64,000 bases of DNA from Apoderus coryli (taxonomy: Eukaryota > Arthropoda > Insecta > Coleoptera > Attelabidae), in NCBI GenBank assembly GCA_911728435.2, contig OU452206.1, forward strand, positions 12,182,297 through 12,246,296, in the 5' to 3' direction. Below the pieces are notes generated by a model that did not search any database, had not been told where the DNA came from, and saw nothing but the letters and a program-made list of their open reading frames with translations. A program made the position numbers and the translations under genes. Positions 11,051 to 23,095 of the stretch are shown piece after piece (position 1 is the stretch's first letter; each line of letters starts with the position of its first letter).

Positions 11051-12790
11051 ATGGCCTTTTTGAATGGACTATTATATTGTGGACGTGAGAAATATATTGC
11101 TATATTTTGAGGAACGTCTATTGTTGGATCAACAAATCCTGAATATTTAAAAACACATTCGACCTGTTCTGCTTTCTTAAACGATTTATTGCTGCCGTAG
11201 GCATAGAAAAGTAAGAAAAACACATCGACAAAGCTAATAAAACAAAAATGTTGCTCCGCCTGTATTGTTTTTCAAGATGGCTACAGTACAAAGATTATAT
11301 AACATATTGCTAAGAAAATACAACTTTGACTTAAATGTTTTTTCGTTCTGGAAACCTTAAAATACCGAAAAGTAAAATTAAAACATTTATTTTACATTTC
11401 GTTTTATAATCTATAAATTTTTTGAGCTGATGCGACTAGGATCGCGTTAAGCAGAGAGGAAAACCAATTAAGTTTTTCCAACACTTTTGTATGTCCAATG
11501 CGTCCCTAAGTTTTCAGTTCAGCTGACAAAACAGCGTTGTGCCGTGGTGTAATCTACAACTGACTCGCATGACGAACAGTTAAATGTTAGCTGCTGACTA
11601 TTTACTTAAAGTAAAAAATAAATTAACTTACTTTAGAGGAAACTACAAATTCAGATACCGACATCTGAAACTACAGCAATGAAAAAGAAATTATTTCTTT
11701 TAATTTTTCTAAAAATGAAGTAAATATTTTTAAAACCATTGCCTTGGCTCACAAAAATTATTTCAGCAGGCAATATACATTCTAAAATTAACAACATCTC
11801 TGACCAATCAGATTTTCCCATCACATATTATTAACATATACTTAAGTTATATGACAAGAGTTGCTGAGTACATTATTTGGTAAAACTAACGAAAAATAAG
11901 TGCGATGCCTCTTTCCCACACTGTATAAAACCCTACAGCCCCTCGCTGTCTGTCGGACAAACTAATAACCACATTTGAAAAGAAAAATGACTTCATCGTC
12001 CGTTTCTTCTTACATATAACTCGAAATCGTCGTGTTACTAATGTTATAGCTTATAATTCATGAGATGTGCGGCGATCGCTCTCTCCAAACTTCTCCAAGA
12101 TAGATGATACTATAGTCATATTATTAGACTTATATCCTAGTTATATTTTTTATATGGCACTAATATGAATTAAGATGTTAATAATACAACCGAAATAAAA
12201 CAAAATAATTTAATTATAACAGAGATTTTTCATATAGACTGATACGATTTCCACCATGATACACAAGAAAAAATATTTGTGATAATTACATTATTTTATT
12301 TAAATTTCAACTAACAATTTATTTCTTTATTTTTCTTGAAACATACTCTCTAATTTTCTAGATATATTTCTTGGCTTACAGTTCGAATTTAAACAACAAA
12401 ACTGTGCACTGCACATTGATTTAGACGTACTGGTGCCACATTGCTTGTAAATAGTGCCGAAGATACGTTTAATTGAAACAATTGAGAAGCTGGAAATGAA
12501 GTTCAAAACTGTTAAAAGATAATAATAATTATTATTAAATTAACTCACATAGCAATTTGTCCATATTTCAATTTATTGAATTTATAAAGAAACTAAATAA
12601 TGTTTTCGTCCTATGTAAGAAATTCGAAAGTGTCTTGCAGCTTATATTGATAATTTTTTACTAAATATAGTAACCAATCAAATTACTTAATTTTAAGTCA
12701 TGTGTCAAATTTCATCGAATCACCTCTGGATTACAGCGATAATACCCTACATGTGGTGTTTTCAGTTTGGTGTTTTTTTTATTAAAAATT
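11051..12790. other. no gene recognised; possible TATA box
   Basis: Mostly AT-rich. A TATAAAA motif at about 11925 is followed by a locally GC-richer stretch and an ATG at 11987 that opens only ten codons. This may be a promoter with a very short leader frame or chance. Confidence 0.25.
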
Positions 12791-12791
12791 A

Positions 12792-14040
12792 ATTAAACGT
12801 CAAACTGACAACTGGTCTAAAAATGTCGCGAAGATTTGGTATTGCATCTAACGATGCAATTAATGATATTATATCTAATAATATACCAAAAAATACAATC
12901 AAATCAAAAAAATATGTATGGAAAATATTTCTCGAGTTTTGTGCGACCAGAGAATACGAACTGAATGCTCAAACGAGTTTGCATAATTTGGCTAATATAT
13001 TGAAAGATTATGCGGTAAATATGAGAAAAGCTGACGGAACTGAATATAAAGAAGCAACTGTAAAAACAGTTTGGAATACTACGAGTAGGCTACTCCAGGA
13101 AAAATACCTCAATGACTTCAAAATTGTATTCGACCCGTTTACCAGTGTGATATTCAAAAATGCGCGAGATGCAAGAAATGCAAAACGTAAAAGATTACAG
13201 CAGGATCCAACCAAACGAAAATGCAGTTCATCAAATTTGAGTTCAAGTGATTTGACTAGAATCATTGGATTATGGGATGAATGTACACCAGAAGGTTTAC
13301 ATTTTACCATATTGTAGCTGTTGAGTTAGCTTGGCGAGGTGGTGAACCAGCTGATTGCCTTATAGATTATTTCACGATTGAGAAAGATAATAATGGAACG
13401 CCAACCAACAGAATTGAATACAATCCAATATTCAGTAAAACATACCAAGGAGGATCGAAAGGTTGTACAAATAGTAAGTGGCTTGTTCCAAATATTGCAA
13501 ACGAAAGTGCATGCCCTTTTCGGTTATTCCATAAATTATTGAATATTACTTCCACTCGCCTATTCTTGAGACCAAATCGTTTCTGCAAATCCGAAAGTGA
13601 CACATGGTTTGACAATATACCGGTAGGCAAGAACACAATTAATATGTGGACCAAATCATCCGCGCAAGCTATTGGTTTGGACACTAAGTGTAAAAAGATA
13701 TCCAATCATTCGAACAGATCAACTGCAGTTAGCCATTTGGCAAATAAAGGAATTCCTGAACAGCAATTAATAAAAATAACAGGACATAGCAGCTCTAATT
13801 CAATTAAACCGTACTTGAATATTCACCAAGAACGCCATGGTGAAATAATCAACACCATGCGAGGAATTTTTTCAACAGTGGAAATTAACAATCCGTCAAC
13901 TTCAGCAAACTCTTCTTCCAATTTAACATTTACCAATTGTACTTTTCACAACTGTAGTTTTAAATCAAAATGAATAATATTTGTTTGATTAAAACTAATA
14001 CATTTTGTATTGAAAATTATTAAACGTCAGATTGACAATC
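12792..14040 (+). mobile_element. Crypton-like tyrosine-recombinase element
   Basis: A recombinase coding region is bracketed by a 22-bp direct repeat, at 12792-12813 (starts ATTAAACGTCAAACTGACAA) and 14019-14040 (starts ATTAAACGTCAGATTGACAA), matching at 18 of 22 positions. Cryptons lack inverted repeats and are thought to move by recombining a circular form with a short target, which leaves direct repeats. The repeat sits just upstream of the start codon and about 45 bp after the stop, so a compact element of about 1.25 kb is likely. The true boundaries need other copies for comparison. Confidence 0.55.
12823..13973 (+). pseudogene. tyrosine recombinase (Crypton-like), one frame break
   Basis: Two overlapping frames make up one protein. 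12823-13317 gives an N-terminal, SAM-like DNA-binding part (about 160 aa, basic near KNARDARNAKRKRL). 13281-13973 continues with the catalytic domain. The catalytic arginine lies in ELAWRGGEPADC. The second cluster is SNHSNRSTAVSHLANKG (H-x-x-R), followed by KITGHSS and the candidate nucleophile tyrosine in IKPYLNIH, giving the R...H-x-x-R...H...Y pattern of tyrosine recombinases. The frames differ by one base near 13303-13308 (run CATTTTACC), which fits a single-base deletion; programmed slippage is less likely since no strong slippery heptamer is seen. Apart from this break the gene looks complete, about 380 aa. Confidence 0.7.
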
Positions 14041-14926
14041 AAATTTTTGATATCTACAAAGTAAAAACCCTCGGCCTGTGGCCTTGGGCTATTATCAAGC
14101 AACACGCTTTCGGCATTCTCTATGACAAAATTATCTCGGTACTATCAAGACCCTAGGGGTATTACTACTGAAAATTTCGATATACTAAGTAACTTTGAAA
14201 TTATCCATAATCATCCAACAAGAATAACATATTAAGGTATTAATAGAAAATTTAATCTCCAATTTTTTTCACTAATTAATTCATGAATATTAAAGCCAAA
14301 AACAAATATAATAATTAATATTCGTGGCAACAAACACAATTATTTTTGTAACTATAATCCGATTAATATAATATCAATGCATAGAAATCTATTTAATGGT
14401 TGATTAATATCATAAATTTATTGGAAAATGGATTAGTTTCTCAATTTCACACATAAACTCTTTTATATGCTTGAAATTACTATATACAAAATGCGCCTCA
14501 TTTATTATCAGCACCATAGCAATAAAAATTATAATAACTTTTAATCCAAAAAAATCCAAGAACTTCTACGGGAAATATTATCTGCGGCAAGAAAAACAAC
14601 GCAATATGCAGTAGCTAAACTTGCACATCATGCACATAAAGACCATTTTGCAGTACTGCATCCAGTTGATAAAGGTATTATAACCGTAACATAAAGAATT
14701 TCTTTCCTTTATGTCCCAACTTTAAAGATGTTTCGTTTGACGCTGACAGTTGCATGTCTCTTTGGGGACATACCTACATAGCTGATATACCCACCAAAAA
14801 AATCACTGAAATATGCAATAGCAGCAAAAAGGTAGAATAAAATACAGAACTGTACTGATGTTAATTGAAAAAGTAAATAATACCATTTACTTTTTAAAAT
14901 TAAACAAAAAAAAAGAGTAAAATATA
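14041..14926. other. no gene recognised
   Basis: AT-rich non-coding sequence. A small GC-richer palindromic stretch (GGCCTGTGGCC) lies near 14073-14083. Confidence 0.45.
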
Positions 14927-15208
14927 TAGGGTGTTCATTTAAATCTGCGGTTTTCGATTGTAGCTTTATGATTCATTTACTAAAAATTTTGATTCCCGTT
15001 ATGTTAAAGGGACTACATTCTAAAAAGAATTTGGCTTATACCGAGTGCAAAATTATAAAAATAGATAAATGGTTGTACAATTGCAATTTAACAGAAAACT
15101 TTCAAAGAAAAAGGTAGACACATTGGTATATAAGTTTAAAGATATCGATATAGTTATTTAAGAAAATGACATAAAATAAAATTGAAAATAATATTTATGG
15201 ACACCCTA
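14927..15208. mobile_element. MITE of Tc1/mariner type
   Basis: The left end reads TAGGGTGTTCATTTAAAT and the right end, reversed, reads TAGGGTGTCCATAAATAT. TA dinucleotides flank both ends (14925-14926 and 15209-15210). The 282-bp interior has no coding capacity. Ends and target fit a non-autonomous Tc1/mariner relative. Confidence 0.6.
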
Positions 15209-15660
15209 TATAAGAATACCAAAACCATTGCATTGTTCTAAGTTAAAATGATCTCTGTTTACACTTTTAACAAAATTTCGGTTAAATTAAATGCAGTGTA
15301 GTAAATTCTGGCAACTATTATAATAATCAATTATTTATTTGCATACACATATGTTGGTTTGCATTGCATTTTCTACAAAATTTATCTAAAAACACTAAAC
15401 TAATTTAATAATACTAAAGACTAAAAAAATAAGAGACAAAACTGCACTATTTTACAAACTCTTCTATAGAGTATGGACAGAAGTCTCCATCAGCAGTTCT
15501 AAAACATTATGAATTGTTAATAAAGCAGTTATGAGTAAGCTATAGTCCATGTTGAGGTATTAATAAGTTATCGCCATGTCTTGTGGGATAATTATGTGAA
15601 TCATTCACTGTCTGCATTGAATGCTGGTTACTTTTGACATGGGTATATACCGTGCGTCCG
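15209..15660. other. no gene recognised
   Basis: AT-rich non-coding sequence between the MITE and the LINE tail. Confidence 0.45.
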
Positions 15661-17152
15661 CTTAATAATAATAACAATAATTCTTTATTTGCTTTTTAAC
15701 CGTAGTTATCTGCATCGTCATACATATTATACTAAAACTACTATAAGTAATATAAATAATATAAAAAACACAATATAAAATAAAATAAAAAACATTACAA
15801 TAAGTACAACAAACAGAACGACATCAACAACACAATTAAGTGTAAAATAACAAATCCTACAGAAACAAGACTCGTAATCTATATACATATAAAATTTGTA
15901 ATTAAGAAAGTTAGCGTAAGTATACGGAATTATTTCAAGAAGATGCAGTTTTACCCCTTGCTTAAACCTTCCATTGTCTTTCAAGTTTTGGAGAGAAAGT
16001 GGTAAGTGGTTGTAAAATCTGATTCCCATAATGAAACGAAACACTTTTTATCAGTCAGAGCCAGTCTGTGCTGAGGTAAGCATATCCTATCTTTTTTTCT
16101 TGTGTTATGTTCATGCATATCACTGTGTCTATTTAAACCTTCTACATTATCTCTGACATATAAAATACATTGCCAAATATATAACGGCTTGCATGAATCC
16201 TTGTAATTCGCTTTTGCTACTATGCGTATTGCTGTTTTCTGTATCTTAAATATTTTTGCGCTGTGAGATGCATTACCCCAGAACACAACGCTATAGTTAA
16301 TAAGTCCCTGAAAATACGCCATATACGCGCAACGAACAACGCTCTCAGAGCATGTACTCGCCAGTCTCCTCAAAAGGTAGTTAACACTCGACAATCTTTT
16401 AGAGAGGTTATCAATCTGAGAATTCCATGTTAAACGCGAGTCCACATAGACTCCAAGAAATTTAACAACCTTATCGTTAATGTATTGACCCCTAAGTGAA
16501 AAATCAATCCGCTCTGTTTTTGTAATATTAAGGCACAGTCTATTGGATTCGAACTATTTTTCTGCCATGACAAATTTATTATCGCGTTGTTTGTTGTTAT
16601 TTTTGTTAGACTCATACGAAGTAGTATCATCCGCATACTGAATCATTTGAGTATCTCTAACAAAAGCGGAGAAGTCATTCACATAGAGCAAAAACAAAAG
16701 AGGACCCAATATCGAACCTTGGGGTACCCCTATGGTTACATCCCGTGCATCAGACCTCTCTCCCTCGCACTCCACTATCTGCTGTTGATCGCTCAGGTAG
16801 GACTCAATGAAGTTCAAAGCAAGCCCTCTCACACCATACAGAGCCAATTTTGCTAAAAGAATTGTATGGATCACAGAATCAAATGCTCTGCTAAGATCAC
16901 AGAATATTGATGTAAGAGTTTCACCCCTCTCCATTGCATCAACAATAGACCGCACCAACCTTAGGATTGCTTGTTTTGGAGAACTTCGCCTTCGATAACC
17001 ATACTGTGATTCTGAGATAAGTTGGTATTTCTCTAAAAATTCGTATAACGTGTTATTGAAAGCGATTTCTATTGGCTTAGAGAGGATTGGTATTATAGAA
17101 ATAGGTCGATAATTGTTAACCTCTCCAGGATCATCCTTTTTATATAAGACAC
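15661..17152 (-). pseudogene. LINE (Jockey/CR1-like) reverse transcriptase relic
   Basis: Minus-strand coding, 5'-truncated. The first recognisable residues (near 17145) read YKKDDPGEVNNYRPISIIP. Then come SESQYGYRRRSSPKQAI, the catalytic DLSRAFDSV, GVPQGSILGPLLFLLYVNDF, and QYADDT, which are the standard reverse-transcriptase blocks of non-LTR retrotransposons. Frames then break several times: a stop after the MAEK residues near 16556, and shifts near 16440 and 16040. The C-terminal part continues with SRLTWNSQIDNLSKRL and a final IRFYNHLPLSLQNLKDN block. The 3' end, at about 15661-15685, has an AATAAA-type signal and a TTATTATTA tail, as in the second LINE at 25.2 kb. Endonuclease domain and ORF1 are missing. 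Dead copy. Confidence 0.8.
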
Positions 17153-17194
17153 TTTAGTAAGTTTTAGTTTTTGTGGGAATTATTAAGAAATTAA

Positions 17195-17316
17195 GTTCGC
17201 ACCATATGGAAAACTTTTTTATTATTGACTTTACGAAAAAAAGTTATTCTTAATAAAATATTCTGCATGGTCGACCATCAATATTAATTTTTTTTCAGCT
17301 GCATACGTGGTTTCTC
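17195..17316. repeat. inverted-repeat arm, left (partner 19599-19713)
   Basis: This arm begins GTTCGCACC and ends ACGTGGTTTCTC. The reverse complement occurs, imperfectly, at 19599-19713. Together they form a roughly 120-bp inverted repeat, probably a palindromic MITE whose central part received the DD41D element. Confidence 0.6.
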
Positions 17317-17320
17317 TCTA

Positions 17321-17660
17321 CAGGGTGGTCCAACGAAAAGTTTGCACCTAGCTTTTCTCTTTTTTTTGTAGTCGAATGCGAAAATGCTCGGACACGTCGA
17401 TTTTGCTTTTGAGGGGGACACATTTTAAACATATTTTTCGATCTGCGCCTTTAACCCCCTAGCGGGGGTGAGTAACAACCCTAAAATTTTAAATGGAAAG
17501 AGGGGTCTAATGACATATCATTTGAAAGGACACAAAATTGTCTTTCTAATGATACCCTATTTGTCGAATTTTACTAAAACAGTTAATACGAAAACGACTT
17601 TAAAGACATTAAGCCGATAATTTTGGTATTAATGAGAAATACAAATAAGTTTTAATTATT
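17321..17660. repeat. left 340-bp terminal inverted repeat
   Basis: Contains GC-richer patches (CCCCCTAGCGGGGG, itself palindromic, near 17455-17468). Reverse complement of 19068-19407 with no difference seen by eye. Confidence 0.85.
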
Positions 17661-17889
17661 ACGACTGAAAACAACTACAATCATTTCTAAATTATTTACT
17701 TTGAAGAAAAACGGGATTTCAAAAACACTATCTTATTTATCAGAACTAAATTCCTCACTAATCGTTTGCGTTTTTTGTTGAAATAAAAACTGCAGATACG
17801 TGTAGGAAAAGAATTTACACCGTTTATTTTAGTCTTTTCATTGATTCAGTTTGGTTACTTCTCAAGTTATTTTACTTTTACCGTACAAA

Positions 17890-18963
17890 ATGATTTATTC
17901 CATTCTAGAACGAGTTGAAATTGTTAAACTTTATTTTCAAAATAATAGTAGTGCTAGACTTACGGCTCGCTTATTTAATGAGAGACATCCCGATAAAAAT
18001 GTGAATGATGTGTACGTTGGCAAGTTAGTTAAAAAGTTTGTAGATACCGGATCTGTCTGTAATGTAAAACACCAGCCGCAGAAACCGATCAGAAATGAAG
18101 CTGTGGAAGTCGCTGTTTTAGGGCATGTTGAAATGGATCATAGTCAAAGTACCCGTCAACTAGCTGAAGCCTCAGGTGTCTCCCGTTCGTCCATAATACG
18201 AATTTTAAAAGCGTACAAATTTCATCCGTACAAAATCAAATTAGTACAGGAACTAAATGAGGATGATCCTGATAGAAGGCTGCAATTTTGTGAAGCAATG
18301 AGCCAGCGTTTAATTGAAGATCCGCAATTATTATTTAACATTTGTTTTTCCGACGAATGCACATTTTATTTGAATGGAGCTGTAAATAGGCACAATTGCC
18401 GTTACTGGGATGACAGTAACCCACATTTATTCCGTGAGGTTCATACCCAGTATCCTCAAAAAATAAACGTCTGGTGTGGCATATTAGGAAATCATATTAT
18501 AGGACCACTTTTTATTCCTGGAAATTTAACTGGTGAAGTGTACCTAAACATGCTTGAAGACACAATTGATCCTTTAATAACACAAATAATAGAAGATGAC
18601 CAAAATCATACTGCTGATCGGCTTTATTTCCAGCAAGATGGAGCACCTCCGCACTATGTGGCTCCTGTAAGACAGTTCTTAGATGACCGGTTCCCTGGAC
18701 GGTGGATTGGAAGGAGGGGCCCAATTGAATGGCCTGCCAGGTCACCGGATTTATCGCCTTTAGACTTTTTTCTTTGGGGGCACTTAAAAAATAAATGTTT
18801 TGCCACGAAGCCCGAGTCCATAGAAGATCTTCGCCAACGCATTACAGAAGAGTGCAGAAACATAACACCTGATATGCTACAAAATGTTAGAAATAGATTT
18901 GAACAAAATCTGTATTATTGTATGGAATCAAATGGGTCACATTTTCAACATTTGTTAATGTAA
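17890..18963 (+). CDS. DD41D transposase, 357 aa
   Basis: The start is the ATG at 17890, since the open frame upstream begins only with TTG and lies close to the terminal repeat. The N-terminal helix-turn-helix of the DUF4817 type is at about residues 5-60 (ILERVEIVKLYFQNNSSARL), a second helix-turn-helix is at about 95-110 (STRQLAEASGVSRSSIIRIL), and a YHPYKI-like linker follows. Catalytic aspartates: CFSDECTFYLNGAVNRHN (about 157), FQQDGAPPHY (about 249), and SPDLSPLDFFLWG, with 41 residues between the second aspartate and the aspartate of LDFF. This spacing defines the DD41D group. Length, domains and catalytic residues are complete, so the protein is probably functional. It would bind the terminal repeats and cut and paste at TA. 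Confidence 0.9.
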   Translation: MIYSILERVEIVKLYFQNNSSARLTARLFNERHPDKNVNDVYVGKLVKKFVDTGSVCNVKHQPQKPIRNEAVEVAVLGHVEMDHSQSTRQLAEASGVSRSSIIRILKAYKFHPYKIKLVQELNEDDPDRRLQFCEAMSQRLIEDPQLLFNICFSDECTFYLNGAVNRHNCRYWDDSNPHLFREVHTQYPQKINVWCGILGNHIIGPLFIPGNLTGEVYLNMLEDTIDPLITQIIEDDQNHTADRLYFQQDGAPPHYVAPVRQFLDDRFPGRWIGRRGPIEWPARSPDLSPLDFFLWGHLKNKCFATKPESIEDLRQRITEECRNITPDMLQNVRNRFEQNLYYCMESNGSHFQHLLM

Positions 18964-19067
18964 CGTTTTAATAAATCAATTTAACAGCTTGTTTACTTTT
19001 TTTACAAAGCAATGTTAAAACTAACAAACATTGGAATGTACTAACGATTGCAGGTGTTTTCACTCGC

Positions 19068-19407
19068 AATAATTAAAACTTATTTGTATTTCTCATTAAT
19101 ACCAAAATTATCGGCTTAATGTCTTTAAAGTCGTTTTCGTATTAACTGTTTTAGTAAAATTCGACAAATAGGGTATCATTAGAAAGACAATTTTGTGTCC
19201 TTTCAAATGATATGTCATTAGACCCCTCTTTCCATTTAAAATTTTAGGGTTGTTACTCACCCCCGCTAGGGGGTTAAAGGCGCAGATCGAAAAATATGTT
19301 TAAAATGTGTCCCCCTCAAAAGCAAAATCGACGTGTCCGAGCATTTTCGCATTCGACTACAAAAAAAAGAGAAAAGCTAGGTGCAAACTTTTCGTTGGAC
19401 CACCCTG
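19068..19407. repeat. right 340-bp terminal inverted repeat
   Basis: Mirror of 17321-17660. It starts 105 bp after the transposase stop codon and so also carries the end of the 3' untranslated region. Confidence 0.85.
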
Positions 19408-19598
19408 TATAATACAGTAATCAGATATCAAATTTTTACGGTGGTATACGAGGTTGCATTGTTATTGTAGATAAAAAAGGAAACAAATATTTTTTTCCAT
19501 GTAATTGCATAATTGTTCTGATCAACTTTTCTTAATAACAATTTTCGATATTGTCAAAACTAAAGGTACTTTACTTTTGAGCCAAAATCATATTTTTT

Positions 19599-19713
19599 GA
19601 GAAACCACGTATGTATCTGAAAAAAAAATTAATATTGATGAACCAAGCAGAACTTTTTATGAAGAATAACTTATTTTCGTAAAATAAAAAAGTTTTCTAT
19701 AAGGTGCGAACTT
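19599..19713. repeat. inverted-repeat arm, right (partner 17195-17316)
   Basis: Begins GAGAAACCACGTATG and ends GGTGCGAAC, the reverse of the left arm with scattered differences and small indels. About 190 bp separate it from the end of the DD41D element, which would have been part of the original loop. Confidence 0.6.
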
Positions 19714-22700
19714 CTCTAAAGGTCGACAACTACTATCTGTCTTCTTCTCCCTACCAATAATAATTATTGAGCGTATATGCATCAAATATATATTATTCAC
19801 ATCTGCGGAGTTTTCCCAAAGCAGCAACAGACAATTCATGAAAGCTCAAAAATATCTTGTGTATATTTCAGGTAAATATTTGTGTTTTTTTCTGAATCCA
19901 GCAGAATAGTGAAAGAATTATTTAACACAACATCTTCAACAAAATTAAAACAATATACTGCAATTCAATAATAATGAATTATGATTTCTTCAAATATATC
20001 ACCATACAAAAGGTAGCAGAAAAGTTAAGACCAATAACATCCAGCTTATTCTCTTACATTGTCTGCTTATCCCATGTAAATTATTCTGAAACCATGTATC
20101 GAGTATCGAGGAGAATACCCACGGCCTTATTTCTATAGGGATACAACAGAAATGTTTCGCAACATGTGGGTGGATAAAGCCGGTCGTCGACTGGTAATTT
20201 AAAAAACAAATCAACCGGTATATAGACATGTGTGTACGTATAAAATGGCACATTTGTCAATGTTACACCGAGTGTATTTTCAAGCGGAAAAGAAAAGGAG
20301 TGACTTGAAAAAACTAGTTCTTTTGTGTAGAAATATTACAGGAGCGCCAGCACTTTTAGCATGATGGCGCCCCAGTAAGAAAGAGAAGACATGGGATACT
20401 GTAAAATGGAAATCCTAATTTCAGTTTGTAATTAGCTTGGAGCTCTTGAGGAAAATATGAAAAGATATTGAGAAATTTAGGAGTGTATGCAGGCGATTGT
20501 GTTGGCAGTTGATCGTAGGCCTTGAAAATGCTGTTCGTTTCCGTTGAATCAAATTTGATATATTTAACATAATAACCACCTATATTTCTCTCTAAACTCG
20601 ACTGCTTAGTTTTTGCGCAAAATACTAAATTATACATCATAGAATACTAAGAAAAATGTGGTGTATGTTTCTATTCCAAACCGCTATAGAAGAACTTTAA
20701 TAAGAAAAAAATCCAAGACCACTTATAGGAGAAAAACTTAAAACCAACACAATAATACTTAAATAGGTAGATCTTTCAATGGTCGCATCATTTTATTGGA
20801 CACAAATAGAAAACACCAGTTGAAACTTAAGTGTTTTGAAAAATATAAATTATTTTGAAGAACAGAAATGCACAGGGGTAATGAGAATGAGAGAATGTTT
20901 CCCCAACTCATTTGTAATCATGTAAGGTAATCTAAATCAATTTATGTCTCTTCTTGTATAGCATAATTGCCACTGCACCGTGTTTCAAAACACAAATCTA
21001 ATTACGTATACCCTATTTTGTATTACAGTGGAAGTATATGGGGGAGGCTGACCTTTTAAAACCCTTAGGTATACGCTGTTAGAGTGTATAGCATATAGCT
21101 TGATAATCTGGTAAATGGGATACCTGCCTATTTTTTCCGCATCTTTTTGATTATTTTTTTACACTCATCTATATTTACGGCAACTGCCCAATTTTTTATC
21201 AGCAAATTTATATAGGTACAATATGCAATATAGAAACTTGCAATTCTCCAACTTTTATGCTGAAATTAATTATTACAATTTCATATTATCCAATCTCGTT
21301 ACATAAAGGATGTTTCTATCATATTATAATTCTTCAGATTTTGGAGGATTGAAAATAATTTTGGTGGATATTGGATTGATAAAAGAAACACCAAAGTTTA
21401 AAAATATGCCAACGTTTCGCTTGTTTATGCAAACAACATCAAAGTACTTAATATAAAATTATATTCAAATACATACAATCAGCAATGCTCCCATTTTATT
21501 TAGAAACAAAAGCCACTTGTGAAATATTTTTTAAATTCATTTTCTACAAAAGAATTTAGTTTAAAAAAAGTTAGCTCTGTTGATAATTGTTTGTACCAAC
21601 CTATCATTGTTTAATCGAAGGACTATTGGCGTAGAATAACATTGGAAAACCAGTTTCATCATAAGACTTTAATTGAAATCTCGACACGTTATCATCCTCA
21701 GGAGCGAATCTAGTTGTGTTAATCCAAACTAAACACCTAATTCTAATTATTTTAACAAAATTAAGATGCTATTTCCTTTATTGGGAAAACAAAATTAATA
21801 TATGCCTTCTACATAAAATGATGAAATGCTAGTTTGCTAGTTCCAAGCGGCTGTTCTGGATAACGGTTTTCATAAAATTTTAACAATAATTCTCATACTT
21901 TTTTTTTTTTAATTTATTTTAAAAATGAAAACATAAATTTAACGGATTGTTTATTCATGAAACTTTTTTATATTTAAAGACATTTCTTGCAACTGTGATC
22001 ACTTGCTTACTTGATTTCTTTAATTCAATTTAGCCAAAGCAAAAGTCTTAAAAGTAGATATCAAATGTTATATATTATATTCCGAAAGAGAATCAATCTT
22101 AAGCCCTACAAAAAAATGTACAATTATAACATAAACAAAAAAAAATTACAGAAAATTTACGACCAACCCTGGAAACAAACAAATCATATCAACTTCTTTT
22201 GCATAGAAAAGTTTTTTCAGAAATTAATTTCATAGAAAAACAAAATAGTTATACGACCCAAAAGCAAAATAGACTAAGCCTGCAGGCCGCAGGTGGGCTT
22301 TTGATAAGTTTCCATAAGAAAGCGTCTAGTTTAGGCCACACTGTACAACACCACATTAAAGAAAACAAACAAAAAAGCTCGACAAAAATAAATGCACGGA
22401 ATACTAATTTTCCCCATATACTTTTAACATTTAACACACTCCATTTATTTGTCCATCATAGTCAAAAATTATACACCCTGTTGCCTTAAAAGTAGAGAGT
22501 TGCGATTAGCGACATTTTCTTGCGATGTCACGTAATACAACAGTCGCCTTTGCCTTAGAAGCACAATAAACTGTTAAATATAGTACGTATTGCCAACATA
22601 AATTGCAAAATTTTGTTGGGTATTCGTGTGTTGTGTTTTTTTCTTCGTTTTCTCTGTACATTTTTTCGTGACTTTCTTTTTTTGTGAAATAAGCGCATGC

Positions 22701-23095
22701 TGTCGCAGTTTTATTGTTATTTTCACAGAGGGCGGGCAATTCCCATCCTCTAGCGGCAGGAGAATACGAGTTTATGTCCAATAAAAGCAGGTGAAACCAA
22801 GTTTATGATTGGGGAACAAACAAATATTTATAATTTATAATATAATCTTAATCCTTCAGAAAGGCAGGGTCTGATACTGGAGTGAGTCTTTACGAAATTG
22901 GTCTTAATCTCTTGAATATGCAAGCGGTAGAATCAAGGTTTTGTGAGTATGGCATCGTTCTCAACTGAGCTTTATAAAAATTGGGCTTTGTATCTGTTGA
23001 TATTATACAAAGCAAATGTTATGCTTCCGCGAATTGTAATCACGTGTGGATTCTGCTCCAAAATAGCTGATCAAGTTATCTATTTGATTGATTGA
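19714..23095. other. no gene recognised
   Basis: About 3.4 kb of AT-rich DNA. Short frames (for example 20356-20640 minus and 22506-22781 minus) show no domain I recognise. An isolated ACACCCTG terminus is at 22475-22482. Motifs CAACGTTTCGC (about 21412) and CGACACGTTATCATCCTCAG (about 21683-21702) resemble fragments of dispersed insect repeats, but I cannot name them. Confidence 0.4.

Larger units (their letters stand above)
17321..19407 (+). mobile_element. DD41D Tc1/mariner-type transposon, intact
   Basis: A 2087-bp element with ends CAGGGTGGTCCAACG and the matching reverse complement, flanked by TA on both sides (17319-17320 and 19408-19409). The terminal inverted repeats run 340 bp (17321-17660 and 19068-19407) and I see no mismatch between them. 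One intact transposase gene occupies the centre, followed by an AATAAA signal at about 18970. Perfect long repeats plus an open frame indicate a recent insertion. The element has landed in the middle of an older inverted repeat. Confidence 0.85.

Noticed and set aside
13295..13317. Programmed -1 frameshift in the recombinase gene
   Set aside because: No typical slippery heptamer or evident downstream structure; a one-base deletion is simpler.
21395..21710. Another hammerhead-bearing repeat suggested by CAACGTTTCGC
   Set aside because: No CTGATGA core with matching stems on either strand could be found.
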